Shown piece after piece: positions 7,900-14,412 of a stretch of DNA of 21,914 nt; the stretch's first letter is position 1; every line of letters begins with the position of its first letter. The stretch is from positions 1 to 21,914 of the forward strand of contig JAEUJG010000613.1 in NCBI GenBank assembly GCA_016794765.1, given 5' to 3'. The translations under genes and the position numbers were made by a program. The stretch is from Spirochaetaceae bacterium (GTDB lineage: Bacteria > Spirochaetota > Spirochaetia > Treponematales > Rectinemataceae). Below the pieces are notes generated by a model. The model did not search any database, was not told where the DNA came from, and worked only from the letters and a program-made list of their open reading frames with translations.

Positions 7900-8028
7900 T
7901 ATTAAAAGAAGCCAATACGAGCGTATGCTCCAGATTCTTTATTCGGTGTAGGGAATCCAACGCGGTTTGTACCAGCATGGCTTCGAGAAAAAACGCTGCC
8001 CGGGTGGCGAGTTTGAGGTGGAGGCGCA

Positions 8029-9789
8029 ATGAAACTGTCAATCGGCTTGAAATTGATCCTGTCCTTCGCTGCCGTGCTGTTCATCACGGCCGTGATCGGT
8101 ACGGTTTCCATCGTCCAGATCACCGCGATCGACAAGGCCGACACGTACATGTACGAAAAAGGCGCGGTGGCGCTCCAGCATCTCGGGGCGATCAACCAGA
8201 AAGTCAACCGGGCCCAGTGGCGGCTTCGAGACCTCATGCTGACGACCGACCATGCGCTCAACGAGAAGTACAAGACCGAGATCGCCGAATTGCGGAAGTC
8301 GGCGGCGGAGGACGCCAAGGAGCTTCAATCCCTGTTGGACACGGCGGAGGACAAGACGCTGTACTCCAACTACGCCGATGCGACGGCCGCCTTCACGCCG
8401 CTCTTCGACAAGATGATCGAACTTGCCGTCTCGAACCGGAACGATGAGGCGCTGGCCCTCCTCTACGGCGAAGCGGCGCCGCTTTTCGAGCGCCGCCTCA
8501 AGGCCTTGGACGAGCTTACCAACAACAAGACGGGCGACGCGAAAAGCATCTCCGACGCCAACACGGTCCTTGCCCTCGGCGCCCAGCGCCTCGTTCTCGC
8601 CCTCCTCGCGCTCGGCCTCGTCCTTTCCGCCGCGATCTCCCTCCTCATGGCCCGTTCCATATCGAACCCCATCGGCCAGGCGACCGCGATGGCTGGCATC
8701 ATCGCCGACGGCGACCTGAGCCAGGACGTGCCCGAGGTCTTCCTGCGGCGCGGGGACGAGATCGGCGCCCTTGCCCGCGCCTTCGACGCGATGATAGGCA
8801 ACTTGTCAGGGATCGTGCTCGGCATCCAGGGCGCGACGATGAGCGTCGCCTCCGGGAGTGAGCAGATCTCCTCCACCGCGCAGTCCATGAGCCAGGGCGC
8901 CACCGAGCAGGCCGCCGGCGCGGAGGAAGTCTCGAGCTCCGTCGAGGAGATGGCGGCGACCATCAAGCAGAACACGGACAACGCCCTCGCCACCGAGTCC
9001 ATCGCGACCAAGGCGGCCAAGGACGCCGAGCGCGGCGGCGCGGCCGTCGGCGAGGCGGTCGGCGCGATGCAGGAGATCGCGGCCAAGATCGGCATCATCG
9101 AGGAGATCGCGCGCCAGACCAACCTCCTCGCGCTCAACGCCGCCATCGAGGCCGCGCGGGCGGGCGAGGCGGGCAAGGGCTTCGCCGTCGTCGCGAGCGA
9201 GGTCAGGAAGCTCGCCGAGCGCTCCCAGAAGGCCGCGGGCGAGATCACCCAGCTCTCGCGGGAGACCACCGGCAAGGCCCAGGCCGCCGGCGAGCTCATC
9301 AAGTCCATCGTCCCCGACATCAAGAAGACCTCGGACCTCATCCAGGAGATCGCATCCGCCTCGCGGGAGCAGAGCGTGGGGGCCGACCAGATCGGCAAGG
9401 CGATGATGCAGCTCGACAATGTCGTCCAGCAGAACGCGAGCGCGAGCGAGGAGATGGCCGGCATGGCGGAGGAGCTCTCCGGCCAGTCCGTGCAGCTGGA
9501 GAAGGCGGTTGCCTTCTTCACGCTGAAGCGGGGCGCCGGGACGGCCTCCGAAGCGGGCAGGGCGGCCGGCGCCGAGCCTGCGGCGCGCCCCGCCAAGCCC
9601 GCCGTCCAGGCCGCGACGCCCCGCGCCGCCCTGAGCGCCCCGAGGCCTGAAAACCGCGCGGCCGCGGTCCGGTCCCCGCGCGCGGCGCTCGCGGAGGGCG
9701 GCGCTTCGGCTTCAACCGCGCGGGACAGCTCGGCGCGGGGAATCGCCCCCGTCGCCTCCGCCAACGACGACGATTTCGAATCGTTCTAG
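8029..9789 (+). CDS. Methyl-accepting chemotaxis protein (4HB sensor, HAMP)
   Basis: A 586-residue transmembrane chemoreceptor that would signal through CheW and CheA to the flagellar motor. TM1 is at about residues 8-30, a periplasmic four-helix-bundle sensor at 31-185 (with the typical SIVQITAIDKADT and MLTTDHALNEKYK segments), TM2 at 186-208, HAMP at about 209-262 and the cytoplasmic signalling coiled coil at 265-500. The conserved hairpin tip is EIARQTNLLALNAAIEAARA with AGEAGKGFAVVASEVRKLAERS after it. Residues about 501-575 form an Ala/Pro/Arg-rich linker ending in DFESF, which fits the x-[HFYW]-x-x-[HFYW] pattern of CheR-tethering pentapeptides. The ATG at 8029 has GGAGG at 8020-8024. 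cheW follows after 13 bases. The ligand cannot be told from sequence. Confidence 0.96.
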   Translation: MKLSIGLKLILSFAAVLFITAVIGTVSIVQITAIDKADTYMYEKGAVALQHLGAINQKVNRAQWRLRDLMLTTDHALNEKYKTEIAELRKSAAEDAKELQSLLDTAEDKTLYSNYADATAAFTPLFDKMIELAVSNRNDEALALLYGEAAPLFERRLKALDELTNNKTGDAKSISDANTVLALGAQRLVLALLALGLVLSAAISLLMARSISNPIGQATAMAGIIADGDLSQDVPEVFLRRGDEIGALARAFDAMIGNLSGIVLGIQGATMSVASGSEQISSTAQSMSQGATEQAAGAEEVSSSVEEMAATIKQNTDNALATESIATKAAKDAERGGAAVGEAVGAMQEIAAKIGIIEEIARQTNLLALNAAIEAARAGEAGKGFAVVASEVRKLAERSQKAAGEITQLSRETTGKAQAAGELIKSIVPDIKKTSDLIQEIASASREQSVGADQIGKAMMQLDNVVQQNASASEEMAGMAEELSGQSVQLEKAVAFFTLKRGAGTASEAGRAAGAEPAARPAKPAVQAATPRAALSAPRPENRAAAVRSPRAALAEGGASASTARDSSARGIAPVASANDDDFESF

Positions 9790-9802
9790 CAAGGAGTTTC
9801 GC

Positions 9803-10303
9803 ATGGGCGAACATGACGCGAGCCAATACCTGACCTTCGTCGTCGACGGGGAAAACTACGCCGTCGGCGTCTCCTCGGTGCGGGAGGTGCTGGAGCACAC
9901 GAAGATCACCAAGCTTCCGCGCACCGCGGCCTTCATGAAGGGGATCATCAACCTGCGCGGCGCCGGAGTGCCCGTCATCGACCTCCGGCTCAAGTTCGGC
10001 CTGCCGGAGACGGCGGTCACCAAGGATACGAGCATCATCGTCCTGGAGGTCCGCGGCCGCGACGGCATCGTCGTGGTCGGGGCCCTGGCGGACGCGGTGC
10101 AGGAAGTCATCGACCTCGACTCCGCTGACATCGAACCCGCGCCGCGCTTCGGCTCGCGGCTGGCGGCCGAGTTCATCTCGGGCGTCGGCAAGAAGGACGA
10201 GCGCTTCGTGGTCATCCTGGACATCGACCGCATCTTCAACGCGGAGGAGTTCGCCGTACTCGCCGAGGAATCGGTGGCGGAAGGCGCCGCGCCGGCGATG
10301 TAG
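9803..10303 (+). CDS. cheW: Chemotaxis adaptor protein CheW
   Basis: A 166-residue single-domain CheW, which couples chemoreceptors to the CheA kinase at the cytoplasmic face of receptor arrays. Family landmarks are YLTFVVDGENYAVGVSSVREVLEHTKITKLPRT near the N-terminus, the strongly conserved IINLRGAGVPVIDLRLKFGLP around residues 48-68, and VVVGALADAVQEVIDLD further on. Length is normal, apart from a short acidic/Ala tail after the last strand. The start has AAGGAG at 9791-9796 seven bases ahead of ATG 9803. It sits 13 bases after the chemoreceptor gene and is surely co-transcribed with it, suggesting a dedicated receptor-adaptor pair away from the main chemotaxis operon. Some spirochaetes encode several CheW copies, so this may be one of them. 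Confidence 0.96.
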   Translation: MGEHDASQYLTFVVDGENYAVGVSSVREVLEHTKITKLPRTAAFMKGIINLRGAGVPVIDLRLKFGLPETAVTKDTSIIVLEVRGRDGIVVVGALADAVQEVIDLDSADIEPAPRFGSRLAAEFISGVGKKDERFVVILDIDRIFNAEEFAVLAEESVAEGAAPAM

Positions 10304-10337
10304 CCCGCGAACCCCGCGAGGGAAGCACCGGAAACGA

Positions 10338-10365
10338 ACGAAGGCTGCCCGCGGGCAGCCTTCGT
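10338..10365. terminator. 28-bp perfect palindrome between convergent cheW and acyltransferase genes
   Basis: The left arm ACGAAGGCTGCC (10338-10349) is complementary to GGCAGCCTTCGT (10354-10365), and the CGCG centre is itself palindromic. As RNA it gives a 12-bp stem with a 4-base loop in either direction, placed 34 bases after the cheW stop. There is no good T-run on either side, so termination is likely but may need a factor. Confidence 0.65.
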
Positions 10366-10401
10366 CGTATGTGCGGGGCCCGGCTCCATGCCGTCCCGCG
10401 C

Positions 10402-10427
10402 GGCTCCGCACGGGGCCGGGCGGAGCC
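10402..10427 (-). terminator. Hairpin directly after the acyltransferase stop codon
   Basis: GGCTCCG at 10402-10408 pairs with CGGAGCC at 10421-10427 around a 12-base GC-rich loop. On the minus strand the hairpin begins one base after the TAA stop. It has no T-tract, so it could be an mRNA 3'-end stabiliser or a weak terminator acting with the palindrome beyond it. Confidence 0.4.
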
Positions 10428-10428
10428 T

Positions 10429-11340
10429 TTACTCCGCCCTTGGCCTGAGCCTGAGCTCCTTCAGGAGTTCCGGATCAAGCTCTTCCGGCGTCTCGAGGAG
10501 GGCGGGGTTTTCGACGAAGCGCTTCACGAGCTCCAGCGCCTTGCCCATATAGATGCCGTCGGCGATGCGGTCGTCGAAGGAATAGTTGATGCGGAGCAAC
10601 TTCCGTTCCTCAACGCGGGGGCTGCCGTCGGGGGCGGCGGCGATCCGGTTCTCGGAGCGCACCTTTCCGACGGCCATGAAGACCGGGCAGGTGCCGCGCT
10701 CGAAGAGGTGGTGGAAGGGCGGATCGAGGCCGAAGGAGCCGACGTTCGCCAGGAAGATGGAGCTCCACATCGGGTCGCTCTCCGTCACCGCGTAGGGGAG
10801 GAGGTTGTGGGCGTCGAGCCGGTTGTAGGCGAAGTTGACGAGGCTGAGGAGGAAGGACGGCAGCTTCATCACCGCGTCCACGATCTTTTCGTTGTCGTGA
10901 CCGTCCTCGGAAATGCCCTTCTTGACCTGTTCGCGCACCTTCCGGGCGGTCGTCGCGAGGGTCTCGTCGGGGTCGAAGGCCATCTTGATGTTGACCTCCT
11001 TGCCGTCGTCGGAGAGCTCCTTCTTCGCGACGAAGGAGAGGAGGATCTGGTTGCGCTGGTAATAGCGCTTGCCCGCGATGAAGCGGTTGATCCTGGGGCG
11101 GAGGGCCACGGCGCGCGCGGCAGCGCAGAGCACCACCTCGAAGAGGGTCAGGATGTGTCCTTCCTCGCGCATGTGCAGCTTGTTGTATTTCTTGATGAAG
11201 GCCAGGGTCTCCGTGACGTCGAAGTCTTCCTGGTAATAGATGACCGAGCCCGTCTTGTCGGGCATGAGATAGGGCATGATCTTGGTGAAGGCCGGCAACT
11301 CCTTGATGGCCGTTCCGTCACGCCGCGTATTTTTGAGCAC
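10429..11340 (-). CDS. 2-oxo acid dehydrogenase E2-like acyltransferase, stand-alone catalytic domain
   Basis: A 303-residue protein with the catalytic fold of dihydrolipoamide acyltransferases / chloramphenicol acetyltransferase. It has no lipoyl or peripheral-subunit-binding domain, and no E1 or E3 gene is nearby. Recognisable parts are RPRINRFIAGKRYYQRN (residues 81-97), SSIFLANVGSFGLDPPFHH (193-211) and SFDDRIADG (254-262). The last corresponds to the E2 motif DHRxxDG, but the catalytic His is Asp257; relatives with DERIADG occur in other bacteria (from memory), so this appears to be a family trait and not a local mutation. The GTG start at 11340 is chosen because AGGGGG (11347-11352) precedes it by six bases and because the longer TTG start at 11406 falls inside the -35 box. 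The acyl substrate is unknown, and true E2 function is doubtful. Confidence 0.85.
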   Translation of the reverse strand: MLKNTRRDGTAIKELPAFTKIMPYLMPDKTGSVIYYQEDFDVTETLAFIKKYNKLHMREEGHILTLFEVVLCAAARAVALRPRINRFIAGKRYYQRNQILLSFVAKKELSDDGKEVNIKMAFDPDETLATTARKVREQVKKGISEDGHDNEKIVDAVMKLPSFLLSLVNFAYNRLDAHNLLPYAVTESDPMWSSIFLANVGSFGLDPPFHHLFERGTCPVFMAVGKVRSENRIAAAPDGSPRVEERKLLRINYSFDDRIADGIYMGKALELVKRFVENPALLETPEELDPELLKELRLRPRAE

Positions 11341-11377
11341 GCGAGTCCCCCTTGGGGCGGCGGTGTGCCGCGGGGAC

Positions 11378-11406
11378 AGTATGTCGAAGGCCGCGCGGCT
11401 GGTCAA
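11378..11406 (-). promoter_or_regulatory. Sigma70 promoter of the E2-like acyltransferase gene
   Basis: Read on the minus strand, TTGACC (11406-11401, 5 of 6) is followed after exactly 17 bases by CATACT (11383-11378, 4 of 6). Transcription would start near 11371, giving a leader of about 30 bases to the GTG at 11340. The TTG that would make the longest open frame is the first three bases of this -35 box, so the longer protein start is very unlikely. Confidence 0.7.
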
Positions 11407-11562
11407 TCGCGGAAGGACCGCCCGCGGGACGCCTTCGACGCCGGGCGCGAGTCAGCCGAGCTTGCGGGGCCGGCCGTGTCGCGATGGCCTTTTTAAAGCC
11501 GAATCCATTCGTTGTGCTTTCCGCTTCCTTTCTCCGCGCCGTCTCGGTATCATCGTGGGGTG

Positions 11563-14409
11563 ATGGACCAGAACGACGCTCCGAAACGCCGCGGGCGCCC
11601 GCCCCGAGCGGCTCCCGCGCCCGGTCTCGACGCCGAGAGGGATTTCTCGGAACAGGTCGGGGCCCGGGCTTTCTTCCGGCTCTCCGGAGCAGCCGGCGAC
11701 TATCGGCTCGATCTCGTCGACGGCCGCGGCAAGCCCGTCGCAGCGGACTATCGCCGCTTCGGCGCCCAGGAGAGGGCGGCGGTCCGCGAGTTCGCGGCCC
11801 GCCTCGCGGAGGAGGCTGACCGCATACGATGGGATTCCGGCGAAGCGCTCGCCCCCGACGATCGGACCGTCTCCGCGGATCCGAGCCTCCTCGAGGCGGC
11901 CGGCGCGGCGGAGATGCTCGTCGACGAGGAGCTTCGCCCCCTCGAACTGGTATCAGGCGAGCGGAGCCTCGTCCTCGCGATCGAGGAGGCCGGCCCCGGC
12001 GTGCTTCGCGCGCGGCTCGGCATCGAAGAGGGTGCCGATGCGGCCGACGCGGCCGATGCGGCGGAGGCTTCGGCGCGGCCGCGCGTCGTCTCCCCGCGCC
12101 ACGCCACCCTGGCGGGAAGGCTCTACTCCCTCCGCGAGCTCGGCCCCGAATGGCGCGCGGCGGCGGAACTCGCCTCCTCCTTCCGGACGGAGTCCTTGCC
12201 GGTGTTCCTGTCCCTCGCGCTCTCCCGCTTCTCCAATCTCGAGCTCCGCTGCGGGGGCTACGTCGCGATGTCGGCGCCCTCCCGCGTGGCCAGGCCGGCC
12301 CTCGTCTTCAGCGATGTGGACGAGTACGGCTATCTGCATGTCCGGCCCGTTTCCTCCCTCGAACCCTATCCTCCCGGCTTCTTCGAGGACAACGAGATCA
12401 CCAAGATCGCGGAAATCGACGAGGAGGAGAAACGCCTCCTCGTGTCCGAACTCCTCTTCCCCGTCTTCGCCGACGAGGAGTTCCGCCGCATCCTCGCCGC
12501 CAAGGGCAAGGCCGCCAAGCAGGCCGTCTTCGAGGAATCCGGCTTCTTCATCCTGGCTCCCGACTTCGCCGCAAGCTTCCTGTCGGAGTCCCTTTCCGAG
12601 CTCATGCGCGGCTTCGTCCTCTACGAATCGGAACGTCTCGCCAGCTTCAAGCTGAAGCCGGTCCGGCCCAAGCTCAAGCTCAACCTGCCCTCGGGCATCG
12701 ACTTCCTCTCGGGCCGGATCGACGTGGAGATCGACGGCGAGACCTTCCCCTACTCGGGCTTCCTGGAGGAGTACCGCAAGGCCTCCTTCGTGACCCTCTC
12801 CGACGGGACGCGCGCCTATCCAGACCGCCGCGAGATGGCGCGCCTGGAGCGCCTCATCAAGGTGACCTCCGGCGGGGACGCCGGCGTCTCCTTTTTCGAC
12901 TATCCCGTCCTGGCCCGCGGCGAGGGGGTCGAGGCGGAGGGAGAGGCCTGGAAGCGGCCCGAATCCTTCTACCGCGGCTTCAACGGCATCGCCCAACGCG
13001 AAGCTTCCTTCGCGGTCGAGGGCGCCGCGCTCCGGCCCTACCAGGAATACGGCGTCCGCTGGATGGACTACCTCCGGGAACATTCGCTCTCCGGCTGCCT
13101 CGCCGACGAGATGGGCCTCGGCAAGACGATCCAGACCATCGCCCTGCTCCGCAGTCTCTACGCGAGGGGCGAGCGCCGGCCGAGCCTCGTCGTGATGCCC
13201 AAGTCCCTCCTCTTCAACTGGAAAAACGAGCTCGCCCGCTTCGCCCCCGAGCTCGGGGTCCTCGTGCACTACGGCACGGAGCGCGACGCGGCCCTCTTGC
13301 CGGGAGCGCAGGTCATCCTCACGAGCTACGCGGTGCTCCGCATCGATTTCGAGGCCTTCTCCGGGATCGAGTACTGCCATCTCGTCCTCGACGAGGCCCA
13401 GGCCGTCAAGAACGCGGTTACGAAGACGAACAAGGCCGTCCGCGGCCTCCAGGCCGCCCATCGCCTGGCCCTGAGCGGCACGCCCGTCGAGAACGACCTT
13501 GGCGAGCTCCACGCGCTCTTCGGCTTCCTCAATCCCGGCATGTTCGAGTCCGAATCGGACTTTTCCAAGCGCTACCTCCGCCCCATCCAGGAGCGCGGCG
13601 ACGAGCTGGCGCTCCGCGACCTCAAGGCCCGCGTCTATCCCTTCATCCTTCGTCGCCTCAAGCGCGAGGTCCTGCCCGAGCTGCCGGAGAAGACCGAGCA
13701 GGTCGTCTACGTCGAACTCGAGAGCGACCACCTCGCCTTCTACCACCGGCGCCGCATGGAGCTCAAGGCGGAGATCGACGCGGCCCTCGGCTCGGGCAGC
13801 CCCGCCGAGTTCGCCAAGGCCCGCTTCCGCATCCTCCAGGCCCTGACCGAGCTCCGGCGAATCGCGAGCGTGCCCGAGGCCGAGGGCGCGCCCGTCGCCG
13901 TCTCGGCCAAGCGGGAGTATCTCAAGGAGGCGGTCGCGGAGATCGTCGAGAACGGCCACAAGTGCCTCGTTTTCGCGAACTACCTCGCCGCCGTGGACGC
14001 TGTCTCCGAAGACCTGGGCGCCCTGGGCCTGGACAACCTCGTGATGACGGGCGCGACGGTCGACCGCGCCTCGCTCGTGCGGCGCTTCCAGTCGGACGCC
14101 TCGATCAAGGCCTTCATCATGACCCTCAAGACCGGCGGCCTCGGCCTCAATCTCACCGCGGCCGACTATGTCTTCATCTTCGATCCCTGGTGGAACCGCG
14201 GCGCCGAGGCCCAGGCGATCGACCGGACGCACCGCATGGGCCAGCGCAATCCCGTCTTCTGCTACCGCCTCATCGCCAAGGACACGATCGAGGAACGGAT
14301 CCTCGAGCTCCAGGAACGGAAGGAGAGCCTCGTCTCCTCCCTCATCTCCTCGGACGCGGACGCGTACAAGGCCCTCGACGAGAACGACATCGCCTATCTT
14401 CTGGAGTAG
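11563..14409 (+). CDS. SNF2-family DNA-dependent ATPase (Swi2/Snf2 helicase-like)
   Basis: A 948-residue SNF2 protein. Residues 500-950 hold the two RecA-like lobes: Walker A DEMGLGKT (515-522, K521), motif Ia VVMPKSLLFNW, Walker B LDEAQ (609-613), motif III SGTPVEN (638-644), FILRRLKREVLPELPEK (694-710), motif V TLKTGGLGLNLT and motif VI QAIDRTHRMGQ (884-894). All core motifs are intact, so it should be an active translocase on duplex DNA. The roughly 490-residue N-terminal region is not a known domain to me; it opens with KRRGRPPR (8-15), an AT-hook-like core, and contains a short Ala-Asp repeat near 158-167. I found no SWIM zinc finger. The ATG at 11563 is chosen over a TTG at 11512 whose extra residues have no support; GTG at 11560 is a close alternative. 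Next gene starts 3 bases downstream. Confidence 0.93.
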   Translation: MDQNDAPKRRGRPPRAAPAPGLDAERDFSEQVGARAFFRLSGAAGDYRLDLVDGRGKPVAADYRRFGAQERAAVREFAARLAEEADRIRWDSGEALAPDDRTVSADPSLLEAAGAAEMLVDEELRPLELVSGERSLVLAIEEAGPGVLRARLGIEEGADAADAADAAEASARPRVVSPRHATLAGRLYSLRELGPEWRAAAELASSFRTESLPVFLSLALSRFSNLELRCGGYVAMSAPSRVARPALVFSDVDEYGYLHVRPVSSLEPYPPGFFEDNEITKIAEIDEEEKRLLVSELLFPVFADEEFRRILAAKGKAAKQAVFEESGFFILAPDFAASFLSESLSELMRGFVLYESERLASFKLKPVRPKLKLNLPSGIDFLSGRIDVEIDGETFPYSGFLEEYRKASFVTLSDGTRAYPDRREMARLERLIKVTSGGDAGVSFFDYPVLARGEGVEAEGEAWKRPESFYRGFNGIAQREASFAVEGAALRPYQEYGVRWMDYLREHSLSGCLADEMGLGKTIQTIALLRSLYARGERRPSLVVMPKSLLFNWKNELARFAPELGVLVHYGTERDAALLPGAQVILTSYAVLRIDFEAFSGIEYCHLVLDEAQAVKNAVTKTNKAVRGLQAAHRLALSGTPVENDLGELHALFGFLNPGMFESESDFSKRYLRPIQERGDELALRDLKARVYPFILRRLKREVLPELPEKTEQVVYVELESDHLAFYHRRRMELKAEIDAALGSGSPAEFAKARFRILQALTELRRIASVPEAEGAPVAVSAKREYLKEAVAEIVENGHKCLVFANYLAAVDAVSEDLGALGLDNLVMTGATVDRASLVRRFQSDASIKAFIMTLKTGGLGLNLTAADYVFIFDPWWNRGAEAQAIDRTHRMGQRNPVFCYRLIAKDTIEERILELQERKESLVSSLISSDADAYKALDENDIAYLLE

Positions 14410-14412
14410 CCG

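Noticed and set aside
7896..7918. Sigma28-like flagellar promoter, TAAATATT with GCCAATAC
   Set aside because: The half-sites resemble TAAAGTTT and GCCGATAA, but the spacer is 7 bases where about 11 is required.
11525..11553. Possible promoter TTCCTT-17-TATCAT before the SNF2 gene
   Set aside because: The -10 is fair, but the -35 matches only 2 of 6 and the implied start site is almost at the ATG; not strong enough to annotate.
12034..12060. Triplicated 9-base unit encoding Ala-Asp repeats in the SNF2 gene
   Set aside because: It is short, in frame and in a low-complexity linker; ordinary slippage in GC-rich DNA explains it.
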